This document shows, piece after piece, positions 1 through 11,468 of a DNA stretch of 64,000 nt. The notes under the pieces were generated by a model. It was given only the letters and a program-made list of their open reading frames with translations, searched no databases and was not told where the DNA came from. Positions within the stretch are counted from its first letter, which is position 1. Every line of letters begins with the position of its first letter. The DNA comes from Siphonodentalium dalli (lineage: Eukaryota > Mollusca > Scaphopoda > Gadilida > Siphonodentaliidae), in the NCBI GenBank assembly GCA_032622095.1, contig CP136065.1, positions 211,340,151 to 211,404,150 of the forward strand. Reading direction: 5' to 3'. Position numbers and translations under genes: made by a program.

Positions 1-25
1 ATGAGCATGGACTGATTCTCTCTGT
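1..25 (-). CDS. Muscle myosin heavy chain, exon 5 (cut by window edge)
   Basis: Read on the minus strand, an acceptor (cttccacag, 34-26) is followed by a frame that completes the phase-1 codon left by the exon at 32,132. It reads D-R-E-N-Q-S-M-L-I. In myosin heads this stretch comes directly before the P-loop GESGAGKT, which would lie in the next exon, outside the window. Muscle myosin genes of vertebrates have a 28-bp exon at exactly this place. Here 25 bp are visible before the window ends. The phase, residues and acceptor all agree, so the assignment is strong despite the small size. The odd point is its distance, about 32 kb, from the previous exon. Confidence 0.85.
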
Positions 26-634
26 CTGTGGAAGAGAAAAAGGTACTGGGTTAATAAATAGACAGCAGTAAGAACATTCAGATGTTCAATTATCAGAATG
101 AATGGAACACCCATTTTTCTAAACTAACAATTTTGAGAATTTTGATTAGCGAGTTTCTTATACAATGATTTCAAGCGTAATATTTCCGAATTTCACAAAG
201 CCTTCAAGTAGTTTTAGATGCAGGCTCAGTTAACTACTGACCCACATATATACAAAATAGTGGGTATGATTACCTGCATAGACTTTCTAAACCATGTGAT
301 TGCATGTCAGTAGCACCAATCGGAACACACTATTAGTAGTTAAAAGACAAAAGCGTCCAATCGAAACGATTAACGTATAAACACAATGTGACATAATTTG
401 GGGGAAGCCCGCACATTTCCAAGAAATGACATATAGACGAGACTATGATAGACTCAGTATGTCAGTATGACACTGAGTGTACGTTTACACAGACTGTTTG
501 CGATGAATAGCCACATATATAGAAAGAAGTAACGATACAAATTCTTAAGGTGGCTCCCAGATGCACAGGATGCACTGGGGTTTTTATTTGTATCAATTGA
601 AGTTAACTATAGAAATTTTAACAAACCCGAACTA
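26..634. other. Intronic sequence with a family H fragment
   Basis: No exon beyond 1-25 is seen. Bases of about 385-500 (from tgacataatttggggg to cacagactg) are repeated at about 58,125-58,222 and 58,616-58,625. In that second copy a family A element splits the sequence. The rest is unassigned. Confidence 0.5.
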
Positions 635-749
635 CAGTAATGCTCTAAGTAATCAACTTCTTAACCACAGCAGAATTATGGGTAACTTTTCAGAAAAGTT
701 ACCCATAATTCTGCTGTGGTTAAGAAGTCGATTACTTAGAGCATTACTG
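635..749. mobile_element. Palindromic TA-flanked element, short copy 1
   Basis: This is a 115-bp near-perfect palindrome with termini cagtaatgctctaag and their complement, flanked by TA on both sides. It is an internally deleted form of the 213-bp palindrome at 15,214: the arms keep the part reading aattatgggtaacttttcag but lack the inner half. Such palindromes with a TA duplication resemble Tc1/mariner-type MITEs. Confidence 0.8.
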
Positions 750-1117
750 TAGATGTTAAAGTCATGTGAAACACTCCGCTGAAGTGTTCCAAACAGAATA
801 ACGAATAATCATGCCAAAATAAGTTATTTTCATAAATATTATTTCCAAATAGTCAGAAAACAGTATTGTTATAAACGAATTACAAGACAGGATTACTATT
901 GGTGCAATAAATTGTCATAATGTTTACGCCCAATAATGAGTCCTGAATAAAGTATTAAATATGTACATTTGTGTGTTGTTCAAACTTTGATTTCTTTGAA
1001 ATGGTACAGTTGATATGGTTGGATTTTTTGACAATCTTAATTCATTGCTACATTCTTCCAATAGGGATCGTCTTTTGTTACTATAAGGTTTTATTCAACT
1101 AAATAAGTCCACAATAT

Positions 1118-1573
1118 GTGACCCGCCATATCAAATCCAGTCGGAAGTCGGGATTTTTTTACCCTGTGCCAATGCATTCTCTTATATATGCGAGTCGACC
1201 ATAGGTCGCCTCGCATATATAAGAGAATGCATTGGCCTAACAATTTTTTATCATTTTTTTTAAATAAATGTTTTTTTAAATTTTTAGGACATAAAATAAA
1301 AAACATCCATTACCCTGCAGGGAGCCCCACACATATATAGAAGCATATAGAAGAGTGCTGTCTGTTCATGTTTGTCTGGGGCTCTGTATGGGTGAAATTA
1401 TAAAATTGTTAAAGAATACAAGAAAAAATTATTAAAATTGTAAAAAATTGTTAGGCCAATGTATTCTCTTATATATGAGAGGCGACCAATGGTCGACTCG
1501 CATATATAAGAGAATGCATTGGCACAGGGTAAAAAAATCCCGAATTCCGACTGGATTTGATATGGCGGGTCAC
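1118..1573. mobile_element. Family C hairpin-bearing element, copy 1
   Basis: The terminal inverted repeats begin gtgacccgccatatcaaat. Inside are two mirrored copies of the shared 67-bp hairpin (about 1,168-1,236 and 1,458-1,530). They are separated by an AT-rich spacer and a short element-specific part containing gagccccacacatatat. There is no protein-coding content. The left flank reads atat, but no matching right flank remains. Confidence 0.8.
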
Positions 1574-1779
1574 GTCTTAATTGGAAATGAATGTCATTCA
1601 TGCAACAAAATGCATGGTTCATCCACAGACTGTGTTTACCCAGCACAGATCTGGGTATTTTAACCATGAGAAATGGACAGACAGAGGGATGATGGATCTG
1701 ATGTCAGCATTATCAGTTCTGTCTCAATATTTGAACCCATCTTCAGACTGATACGCTTCCCAACTCTCAGTGAAAGGGC

Positions 1780-1900
1780 TTCCTATAGCCAGGTGGTTAG
1801 GTCATGGATAAGATCATCGCGGTCTGGGCTAGACGAGGTTGGCACGGGTTCGAACCCAGACATGGGCGAATATCTGGACTGATTTTCAAGCTTTATCTGA
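1780..1900 (+). repeat. Possible tRNA-derived SINE head
   Basis: A perfect Pol III B-box (ggttcgaaccc, 1,847-1,857) is preceded by an A-box-like tagccaggtggttagg (about 1,786-1,801). The spacing is longer than in a normal tRNA and I could not fold a cloverleaf. A tRNA-related SINE fragment is more likely than a functional tRNA. Only one copy was seen here. Confidence 0.3.
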
Positions 1901-2571
1901 GTTGAGGGACATCTCAATTTGCCATTCTGATCGATGAATGGCCATATCGATAAGAAATGAGAATTTGTTCATGCTCATTGAAGCAAGCACATTTGAAGCA
2001 ATGAACACTCATACAGAGATGGTGCCTCCATAAATCTGAAACACATGTTACGGCTACACAATTGCATCGGTCTTGCAAGGTCATGTGATGAGTGGAAGGG
2101 GTTAATATTTTCCAAACTGATCAACTGATTGACATAAGAAAAAACTATACAAGTGAGGTGTGCACCATAAACCTACGCATAAAATATGAATACGATTGGA
2201 TAAAACATACTTGAGTAATCGCATCTGATATCTTGTGTCTACAGACAGACTGATGGACAACGACTGATGGTTGATCCGGACATCAGTGTTATGTGTACCA
2301 TTAAAACCCACTGACCAGTTTCCTCAAAGGAAATTTTAATTTGCTAAATATGATGACTCAATCAAACAGCCAGTTATCCATTTTAACCTCATTCTAATAA
2401 ACATTAGATAAGTCCGGGATATCTATGGGATTGCCTGATATTATATTTATTTTGAGAGTTTTGAGATATCACTGAATGGGGATTGGCTCACCATGCAGAG
2501 AGGTTATTTTTTATTAAGCGGTATGTGTAGTATATGAATGTACATCAGCAGTTTGGAGCCTATCATTATGA

Positions 2572-2959
2572 TTAACCCTTTACCCAACAAAACGGCCAAA
2601 AACCGGCCAAATAAAGCTTCAACAGCCTAAAATATCTTGGGTCTGTCTCAATAAAACCATACACATATGGATATCATTGGAACCGGCTCATTGACCACAT
2701 TGTGATGGTTACAGTTATGCCCTGTGCCAATGCATTCTCTTATATATGCGAGTCGACCATAGGTCGCCTCGCATATATAAGAGAATGCATTGGCCTAAAA
2801 AACACTTTTTACCATTTTTTCTTACATTCTTTAACAATTTTATAATTTTTAATGTGTTAAGCCAATGCATTCTCTTATATATGCGAGGCGACCTATGGTC
2901 GACTCACATATATAAGAGAATGCATTGGCACAGGGCCGTTCTGTTGGGTAAAGGGTTAA
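2572..2959. mobile_element. Family A TTAA element, copy 1
   Basis: The ends are ttaaccctttacccaaca and tgttgggtaaagggttaa. The left subterminal region has ggccaaaaaccggcc and a conserved stretch around ggtctgtctcaataaaacc. Two mirrored shared hairpins (about 2,724-2,795 and 2,864-2,935) occupy the right part. TTAA at both borders and CCCTTT termini are typical of piggyBac-type nonautonomous elements. Confidence 0.85.
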
Positions 2960-3034
2960 TGTGAACCATACATGGTGCAATAAAAAGGCATTCAGCAGTG
3001 CAGCTAGACGAAAACACCATCTTTCTTCACAAGC

Positions 3035-3434
3035 AAGCCTTGAAATAGTGTGTCTGTCATTTGCAGAATACAACAGGCTAACATTACCAAATTCACGCTC
3101 TGGGAACCTCATTCAGCTTATGCCTCATCTTCTGGGAAGTATCTATAGTCTCAAATTAACATGTTTTTTAGTTACTTTTTCCCTTCTGTTCAGTTTCTAC
3201 CGTATATCCCCTAATTTGCAGAAGATAAAATTCATTATCAAGGTGACTATAATAATGACTACTAACTTCAACTGGGGAACTTCAATCTAATCCTAGGTCT
3301 CCCATAGCAGTTGAGGCCTAAGTGGAACAAGGTTCCCAGAGGTTGAATTTGGTGATGCTAGCCTGCTATGTGCGATAGCATCAATAAATTCACCCTCTGC
3401 TGACCTGCAAATGACAAACACTATTTCAAGGCTT
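3035..3434. mobile_element. Family F hairpin element, copy 1
   Basis: The ends are aagccttgaaatagtg and its complement. It has the paired subterminal segments aatgaggtccccagagggtg / caccctctggggacctcatt that mark this family. The middle part, gaagtatctatagtctcaaa to caactggggaacttcaat, is shared with other copies. Flanking decamers match at seven of ten positions. Confidence 0.65.
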
Positions 3435-4377
3435 GTATACAAGCATTCAATTTTCTCCCACATAATTTGTGAAGGCCAGGAGTGTTAACCAAGTCTATAC
3501 TAAATACTCATTGATGAGTAATTATCAATTCAGAAATGTTGCACTTTTATGATCTTTTGTCTGCTTGTTTTTCCTGAACACCCCTTCGAATGAAATATAG
3601 ACCATATCAATGAATACTTTTATAACGAGTGGTAGAATCCATTTAGCATAGAAAGGGTTAAAATTTTAATGGTCATCTAAAAACATGAACTCACAGAATC
3701 GTACTATATACAAACATTCAGCAGTGTAGATAAACTCGCCTAGAATTTAATCTCTCAATCAGATTGCAGTATCTGACTACCCCAGCCACCTGGTTAATGG
3801 TAACATTAGATCAGCTATTAATCATAATGATAGACTCCAAACTGCTGATGCACATCCATATACTACACATACCGCCTAATAAAAACAACCTCCCTGCATG
3901 GCAAGCCAATCCCCCATTCCGAGATATCTCGAAATTATCTCAAAATAATATAATACGAGGCAATCCCAATTCCATAGATATCCCAGAATTATCTCAAGAA
4001 TAATATAATGGGTAATAGATGGAGGTTAAAATGGGTACTAATGGCTGTTTGATATAGTCCTCATATTTAACAAACTAAAATTTCCTTTGAGGAAACTGTT
4101 CAATGGGTTTTAAATGTTTACCATCAACTTAAATTGCCCCATCTCTCATGCTGATCGCTACAAATTAAAGATGTGTTCAAGGCGCCAAACTCTACATCAT
4201 CTCCAAAATTAAAACAACTTGAGGTCTTAGCCAAACATTTATTTGCCAATATATATACTATTTATTTCACTTGTTTATTGTATTAATATAGGCAGGTAGT
4301 GATAAAAAATCTTCTGAGATCATGACGAGGCCTTCATTGGTGTTCAGCTAGCCCAAAGCTTTCATAAGGACTAATGA

Positions 4378-4462
4378 ACAAGAGACTGGACATTCGGGAA
4401 ATAGAAGGTCAAGTCCGAAGGTCAAGATATTCTAGTTTCCGAATGTCCAGTCGCAAGTCCAT
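4378..4462. repeat. Short inverted repeat
   Basis: The sequence gactggacattcgg pairs with ccgaatgtccagtc about 45 bp away, making a hairpin that directly abuts the TTAA element at 4,462. A degenerate relative of the left arm appears near 5,262. Its function is unknown. Confidence 0.5.
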
Positions 4463-4625
4463 TAACCTTTTCAGTGCCAAGTCCGATTTTTGTATCAACC
4501 CATATTTCCTTGATCATTTTTCAAATTTATTGATTATAATACTGTGATACATTGATGGAAAGAGCTCTAATGATCAAGGAAATATGGGTTGATACAAAAA
4601 TCGGACTTGGCACTGAAAGGGTTAA
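4462..4625. mobile_element. Hairpin-free TTAA element related to family B
   Basis: This 164-bp element runs from ttaaccttttcagtgcc to ggcactgaaagggttaa. Its inverted repeats of about 60 bp read through gatttttgtatcaaccc and atttccttgatcat. The terminal sequence is close to family B (agtgccaggtcgatttttg), but it contains no copy of the shared 67-bp hairpin. It looks like the unloaded form of the family B architecture. Confidence 0.8.
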
Positions 4626-5894
4626 TTGACTTAAAACACAGATTTGAAATATACAATGATGAACTACATGTACTTTCATACCGATGAACAATTCAAATAA
4701 ATCTCCATAAATGAGACATATAAGAATTATTTTCTGCATTAAAAATAGTTCTCGGCTGAGAACAAAACCATGTCTCTTGACACTGTTAATCTTAGTAGAG
4801 CTTTTGTACTTGTGTCACCGAGCATGCTGGAAATGCAAATGTAGGTCACCTATGCAATTATGTTCAAACCCAAAAGTCAACATGAGTAGATATGAATGTA
4901 TCATCATTGAGTTTTGAGCTGTTTGAAGTAAATTTTGTATACTTATATACGCAATATAGACCATCGACGTATTTATCTATATTTTGGGCACATACAGGTA
5001 TATGCATGAAATATGTTTTGACACAAACTCTGAATTCATCACGTCATAAAAGCTTGCATTCTGTATGGTACGCTATCATTCTGGTATCAGTTTCACATTG
5101 ATATATGCAAATGACATACACACCCATGTCCAGAAGAAAATGAATTGTGTGGGGTTCATATGCAATTGTTGTTTATTGTAGAGGGAATGATCCACACCAG
5201 ATATCAGTCAGAGGTCTTAGTTGGGACTCGTTAGTGACACGATCAATCAGATTACAAAGTGGACATTCAGAAAATAGAAGGTTGAGGTAGAACAAAGGAG
5301 CTGGGATTTAACTATAGATAAGGGATTCATGAAACCTCTTCTGGCAATGAAGAAAAATTTAGTTGTTCACCCTTCCATTTCAAGTTGCCAAAATCACTTC
5401 ATTTTTGACATTTCATATAAGTGTGAGTGATAGATGTGTTTATACTATTTTTTATTAACGCCCAACACTGAATTATAGAAAAAAACGCGTTTAGATAAAT
5501 ATCGATATCACCCAGAAGGGGATATAGAAGAATATACTTTCACACTAGCTTAATTGCGCGTGCGACCGTTTCACTTGCGAGTACAAATACTGTTTCCGGT
5601 TTGTACTATTGAAGAAAGTCAAAGTGAAAGAACCCATTGTAATATTCTAAATTATATTATATTCACTGATACAGTTATAATTAAAATCTATTTTATGTTG
5701 AAATTCGACATATTTATGGCGGAAATAAAGGGAAGAATACGGGAACTATATATTTATATTCTGCGGATGGTGAAGTAGCATTGTGAGAACAGGCATCGAT
5801 CAGCTGATGGCTTCAAAAATTATGCATCGATTGAAGACGATTGTGATATAATTTAACGTCGTAAGTGGTGAATTTCTTTGGAAATGCGTATTAT
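4626..5894. other. Unassigned intronic sequence
   Basis: AT-rich sequence with no exon, tandem array or clear transposon end that I can support. Confidence 0.4.
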
Positions 5895-6062
5895 AAAAAG
5901 AATATCTAGTGTTTTTTTAGTGGATACCGAAAAATACGTCAATCGTGACCGCGACCAATGTTTATTTTCGCTCGCGGCAAGCCGCTCGCGAAAATAAACA
6001 TTTGTCTCGCTCACTCATGACATATTTTTCGGTATCCACTCAAAAACACTAGATATCCTCTA
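5895..6062. mobile_element. Foldback element of about 165 bp
   Basis: The left arm runs atctagtgtttttttagtgg, then accgaaaaatacgtca, then tgtttattttcgctcgcgg. The right arm is its complement in reverse order. The centre caagc sits between ctcgcgg and ccgctcgcg. Imperfections near gtgaccgcgacc / tctcgctcactc show some age. It looks like a palindromic MITE; I see one copy only. Confidence 0.65.
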
Positions 6063-6589
6063 TATATTATATATTTTTTTATAGATAAATAATTAAACAT
6101 TCCCACAACTAAATCATGTGACCTGCCGCTCGTAGATATCTATACTGTAGCAGTCATGGTGTATATATAGAAGGACAAAATTGACTTCTCTGCACGAGCG
6201 GTCTAGATCTCTTGGTCACAGTCATTATACACTTTATGTGATCACTGAAGTTAGCAACTTTGAGCCTAGTTTATAGGTGACCAGCTGGCGATTCCAGGCA
6301 CTGCTAACTTTCAATGCATCTCCACACTTAAAATTCTCTCTCATTCTGTTACAGCGTATCATTTAAACACACGTCAGAACTCACACCTACAAGTACCTGA
6401 ACCTGGCTAAAACATGACAAAGACAATCTCATTGCATTCAGGCAATTAAATTTGAATTTCAAATTCAAAGATAAGTCTATTAAAATAATCTCAAAATAAT
6501 GCAATTGTACTCAAATCAAGCTTATATTTAGATGGGTTGTAACGTAAATGGGTAATAATGATTTCTTTAAGGGACCTGCTAAATGGGTT

Positions 6590-7112
6590 TTAATGTCGTC
6601 TACAATCTGTTCACATTGTACTATCTCAAATGTACGCAAATTACTGTTAACATTGTACTTTCTCACATGTACGCTAATTACTGATTAACGTTGCACTATC
6701 GCACAGGTACTGTGATTACTGATAACTAACGATGCACTCATGCATGCACATGTATAATATGATTTCTGATAAAGGCTGAGTTGAGTCACACCTCACAAAA
6801 TAGTTATCTATTCATTTTCAAACCTGCAGACACAGTTAGATGAGCTGAGGAAGTGATCAAACCCGACATCGCTAGAACACATGCTTTGGAGTCTGCTGGT
6901 TACGTTGCTGCGGTTAGGTTACGAAAAATGACCGCCGATAATAAATATATCTATCATTATCACTCCATTTTTTTTCAAAGCATCTTATCTATGTTTATTA
7001 TAATTTAGCTTGATATTTAGAACTAAAACATTGCACCTTTATTCTATTCCTTCATTGCTTCCAACCTGCTAGTTGAGTCACACCTCACAAAATAGTTATC
7101 TATTCATTTTCC
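6590..7112. repeat. Short local repeats
   Basis: Three imperfect copies of a unit of roughly 55 bp (cattgtactatctcaaatgt, then attactg) lie at about 6,600-6,740. A direct repeat of about 40 bp beginning gttgagtcacacctcacaa occurs at about 6,781 and again at about 7,072. I cannot assign either to an element. Confidence 0.5.
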
Positions 7113-7688
7113 TGTGCTGAGGCATTGTCTGAGTTTAAATAAGACAGGTGATATTTTTGGCTAACTTGTTGTAAAGAGCTACCCACCAGTAGTTTTTGGA
7201 TTTCTTTTATATTTTTGTAGTTGGCCGTTATTTTTATTAAATTTGCACTTTCATGTGTATTTCAGTTGGGAAAATAACATGCTCTTCAATATTAGCAACC
7301 ATTTAAATGATGCCTTAATAAACTAATGGGCAATTTGTTACGTTTATGGACAAAAATAACCAGAAAACTTAGAAGTGTCATAAAAAAAGAGATATCATAA
7401 TTTTCGAAACATTGGGCGCTTTCAAGTCTAAACCCATGCAATACAGACACTGCATTACGACATTAATGCTTTAAGCCCACCGATCTACTGTGCAACATTC
7501 GCGCTTGCGAAATTCAAAACAACAGCGTAGTATTAGATAATAATTGGTGACGTCACAAAATCAGATATATATATAGTCTATATTCGACCCAAAGCGTCAG
7601 GCTTTGGTTCGTTATTACTGGTACATAAAAGAGAAGTAACCTTTCCTTAGGACAAAATTAGGGAGAGGCATCACATTTAGGGAGAAGA

Positions 7689-8003
7689 TGTCTCCCAAGT
7701 CGCCCTCTATATAGGCTGGTGCCTGTCTCCCAAGTCGCCCTCTATATAGGCTGGTGCCTGTCTCCCAAGTCGCCCTCTATATAGGCTGGTGCCTGTCTCC
7801 CAAGTCGCCCTCTATATAGGCTGGTGCCTGTCTCCCAAGTCGCCCTCTATATAGGCTGGTGCCTGTCTTCCAAGTCGCCCTCTATATAGGTTGGTGCCTG
7901 TCTCCCAAGTCGCCCTCTATATAGGCTGGTGCCTGTCTCCCAAGTCGCCCTCTATATAGGCTGGTGCCTGTCTCCCAAGTCACCCTCTATATAGGCTGGT
8001 CCC
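7689..8003. repeat. Minisatellite, 35-bp unit, nine copies
   Basis: The unit contains tctcccaagtcgccctctat followed by ataggctggtgc. Nine consecutive copies are nearly identical. The sixth has tcttcc and a ggttgg variant, and the ninth has tcaccctc and ends ggtccc. The low divergence indicates recent expansion or homogenisation. Confidence 0.9.
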
Positions 8004-8040
8004 TGAGTTTTAAGTAGTACAATAAGCACATAATATGTCT

Positions 8041-8327
8041 TTAACCCTTTCATGATGGGAACTGCGCTGGTGCAGCATTAAACTTAACGACCATGTGCCA
8101 ATGCATTCTCTTATATACACATGAGTCTCCCATAGGGAGCCTCACATATACATGTTTACGAGAATGCACTGACTTACAAGATCAAGGTAAATATTGTTAG
8201 GCCAATGCATTCTCTTATATATGCGAATATATGCGAGGCACCCTATGGGCGACTCGCATATATAAGAGAATGCTTTCGCACATGGTTTTTGCTAAATTTC
8301 AAGAAGCTACAGGCGTGAAAGGGTTAA
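8041..8327 (+). mobile_element. Family D TTAA element, copy 1
   Basis: It begins ttaaccctttcatgatggg and ends ggcgtgaaagggttaa. It carries two variants of the shared hairpin; the first has the inner stem tctccc-ata-gggagc in place of tcgacc-ata-ggtcgc. A conserved spacer (gatcaaggtaaatattgtta) separates them. Confidence 0.75.
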
Positions 8328-8344
8328 AGTAACAGATGAAAGTG

Positions 8345-8603
8345 ATTATAAACCCTCAGTGCCATGTCTGGAGCTTCCTGAATGATTTTGCAAAAACCTT
8401 GTGCCAATGCATTCTCTTATATATGCATAGTGAAACTCTCATATATAAGAGAATAAAGTGGCCAAACAATATTTACCTTGACCTTGTAAGCCAGTGCATT
8501 CTCTTATATAGGCTCCCTATGGGAGACTTGCATCAATAAGAGAATGCACTGGCACAGGATCTTTAATGCCGCACCAGCACAGCTCCCATAATGAAAGGGT
8601 TAA
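8345..8603 (-). mobile_element. Family D TTAA element, copy 2, inverted
   Basis: This is the reverse-oriented partner of the adjacent copy. It ends ctcccataatgaaagggttaa, complementary to the start of copy 1 (ttaaccctttcatgatggg), and contains the two hairpins plus the complementary spacer (atttaccttgacctt). The left end is decayed (ttataaaccctcag). Together the two copies make an inverted pair. Confidence 0.65.
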
Positions 8604-9084
8604 TGAATACATATTACGGGAAGTTCAATGCACTGTAGTTTAAGGGTAGTTTGTATGTAAAACGCACTTATCAAACTTGTCATACAAGATTGGGGGTGAA
8701 TTTTAATCTTACAATGTGCTTCAAGTGGATTCATATGTTATATAAGAGACTTGGTAGAACAGAAGGTCTGCCAGGAACAGGGATGGCATGAGATAAAGGC
8801 CTGTTGTCTCCCATGGAGTGGTGTCAAGAGAATTAACTCTCAAACCTGACTTAAATTTAGGCACTTGTCTCTTCCCGCCGCCCTACTCTATCCTTGAATG
8901 AGTAATAACAATTAAATCCAGCAAATTGTATTTTGATGAGAAGATTTATAATACAACATAAAGTACTGTGAAAATACTAGTATGTGTCATGTATTAATTA
9001 TGCTTCCAGGTGTAAATATATCAATTTTATTTTTTTTGCGATGAAACTTTTCATGCCAAATTACAAGATGATCATATTACAGCC

Positions 9085-9336
9085 AAGCCTTGAAATAGTG
9101 TGTCTGTCATTTGCAGAATGAGGTCCCCAGATGGTGAATTTAGTGATGCTACCCCGCATAGCGGGCTATCATCACCAAATTCACCCTCTGGGGACCTCAT
9201 TCTGCTTACACCTCAGCAGAATAAGGTTCCCAGAGGGTGAATTTGGTGATCCTAGCCCCTTATGCTGGGTAGCATCACTAAATTCACCCTCTGGGAACCT
9301 CATTCTGCAAATGACAGGCTCACTATTTCAAGGCTT
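9085..9336. mobile_element. Family F hairpin element, copy 2
   Basis: The ends are aagccttgaaatagtg and cactatttcaaggctt. It is almost wholly made of two mirrored hairpins, gaggtccccag... / ...ctggggacctc and gaggttcccag... / ...ctgggaacctc, joined by a short linker (gcttacacctcagc). It has the same compact form as the copy at 33,439. Confidence 0.8.
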
Positions 9337-9589
9337 GAATAGTACCTGTATGTCTATGAGGGGGGATTCAAGTTCTGATATGGCATATGCTAATGATGCC
9401 TATGCCTAGTCTTGTCAAAAGGTTATGATAATTTTGTATTCACATTCATAGTTTTTTCTTTAAATACTGTTTGTTTTATTTGTTTCATTGTTTATTTGTA
9501 CAATATTTATAAACATATGCTAACAATCAAAATATTCAAAAATAACATGATTACATGCATATTGTAAAGGAGCGGCAAGGACAAAAGCT

Positions 9590-10010
9590 TAGTGTGCCTG
9601 TCATTTACAGAATGAGGTCCCCAGAGGGTGAATTTAGTGACGCTATCCTGCATTGAGGGCTAGCATCACCAAATTCACTCTCTGGGAACCTCATTCTGCA
9701 TGGTCTCATCTGCTATAGGAGACATAGACTCTGATTGAAAACTCTGAAATATTGTGATGAACCTGTACACCCATTTGGGAACCTCAATTATGCAATGTGT
9801 CGTCTGCCAATTTGGGGATATAGAGATCTTCGAAACTAAACTATAAAAGAAATAGAATCTATGTGAAGAAGTTTCTATGGAAATTAGATGATAAAGAAAC
9901 CTTCCAGAGAAGATGAGGCCCCAGAGATTGAATTTAGTGATGCTAGCCTGCTATGCGGGATAGCGTCACTAAATTCATCCTCTGTGGACCTCATTCTGCA
10001 TATGACAGGC
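9590..10010. mobile_element. Family F hairpin element, copy 3 (ends degraded)
   Basis: Two mirrored hairpins flank a longer middle containing ccatttgggaacctcaatta and gtttctatggaaatt. The outermost terminal repeats are no longer clear. Confidence 0.65.
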
Positions 10011-10602
10011 ATCTTATCCGTCAAGTTCTCAGACCTGCATGGACAAATGGACCAATTTCCTGCTGCCCCTTGTCAAACACTTGCATTATGAACAGCTCTA
10101 TTCATGTGTTCATGTACTTAGTCAATGCAATTGTTAATCTTACAATTTTCTCCAAGTGGATTCGGATGTTATATAAGTGATTTGGAAGCACTGATGGTCT
10201 GCCAGGAATAGGGATGGGATGATAAAGGTATGTTGTCTCCCGCTGAGTGGTGTCAGAGAATTAACACACAAACTTCGCATAAATTTAGGCACTTGTCTCT
10301 CCCGCCCTCGCAGATAAAGGTATGTGGTCCCCTGCTGAGTTTAGTGTCAGTGAACTCTCAAATATGACATCATTTTAGGAACTTCTCTCTCTCCGCCCTC
10401 ACATAATATATTGCAGGAGAAATAGATTAAATGCAGAACATATCTGTAGATAAGCTGATTTATCAAACAACACAAAGCATTGCCAAGGTATTAGTAAGTA
10501 AGATACACAAAATGCAAAGAACCAACTGAAGATACCACAATTAAATGGGAGAGCGATAGTTAAAAACTCAGTACTCCATGAGAAATGATATAAGTCTTCC
10601 AT

Positions 10603-10842
10603 TTAACCCTTTGAGTGCCAGGTCGATTTTTGTATCAACCCATATACCCTGTGCCAATGCATTCTCTTATATATGCGAGTCGACCATAGGTCGCCTCGCA
10701 TATATAAGAGAATGCATTGGCCTAACAAATTTTTTTTTTTACAATTTTTTACAATTACAATAATTTATTCTTATATTCTTTAACAGACTTATTTTGTAGG
10801 TTTAGGGCCGATGAGATCGGCCCCTGGCACTCAAAGGGTTAA
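10603..10842. mobile_element. Family B TTAA element, copy 1
   Basis: It begins ttaaccctttgagtgccagg and ends ctggcactcaaagggttaa. One shared hairpin (about 10,651-10,725) follows the left terminal repeat, then an AT-rich spacer and a distinctive right part (agggccgatgagatcggccc). Both borders are TTAA. Confidence 0.85.
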
Positions 10843-10850
10843 TAGTTGCC

Positions 10851-11307
10851 AAGCCTGCAAACAGTGAGTCTGTCATTTGCAGAATGAGTTCCCCAGAGGG
10901 TGAATTTAGTGACGCTATCCCGCACAGTGGGCTAGAATCACCAAATTCACCCTCTGGGAACCTCATTCTGCTTTGGCCTCAACTGCTATGGAGAAACCGG
11001 TATCAGATTGTAATTCCCCATTTGAAGTTGGTGATGTTCACCCATTAATCAACTTGATTATGCATTCTACATTGTATCTTCTGCAAATTAGGGGATATAA
11101 AAACTTCTCAGAAGGGAAAAAGTACCGGTAAGAAAAAACAATGTTAATTTGAGACTATAGATGCTTCCCAGAAAATGAGGCCTAAGCAGAATGAGGTCCT
11201 CTATAGGGTGAAATTGGTGATGCTAGCCCACTGTGCGGAGTAGCATCACTAAATTTACCCTCTGGGGACCTCATTCTGCAAATGACCGACACACTATTTG
11301 CAGGCTT
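10851..11307. mobile_element. Family F hairpin element, copy 4
   Basis: The ends are aagcctgcaaacagtg and actatttgcaggctt. The flanking decamers aatagttgcc and catagtttcc match at eight of ten positions, consistent with a decayed target duplication. It lies directly against the right border of the preceding family B element. Confidence 0.75.
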
Positions 11308-11468
11308 CATAGTTTCCTGTCTTTTGATATAGTGTACTTATAAAGAAATATCAAAGATCAGCAAATACCATTACATGGACAAGGGTGAGTAAATGAGTCT
11401 TCAAATACAATGTAGGTGTATATCTCAGTGATGAATGCTTCCCAGTGAATAGAAATATCAATTAAGTC

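Larger units (their letters stand above)
2294..4127. mobile_element. Large inverted-repeat (foldback) element with nested insertions
   Basis: About 270 bp at 2,294-2,560 reads, with mismatches, as the reverse complement of 3,850-4,127. The paired pieces include cctcaaaggaaattttaatt against aaaatttcctttgagg, and tatgtgtagtatatg against catatactacacata. Between the arms sit a family A element and a family F element. A related arm fragment lies near 6,470-6,600. No coding capacity is seen. Confidence 0.6.

Noticed and set aside
1780-1860. A functional tRNA gene
   Set aside because: B-box and A-box-like words are present, but the spacing is too long and no acceptor or anticodon stem can be formed. 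A SINE fragment is more likely.
7689-8003. CRISPR-like regular repeat array
   Set aside because: The units are contiguous with no unique spacers, and the window is eukaryotic. It is a minisatellite.
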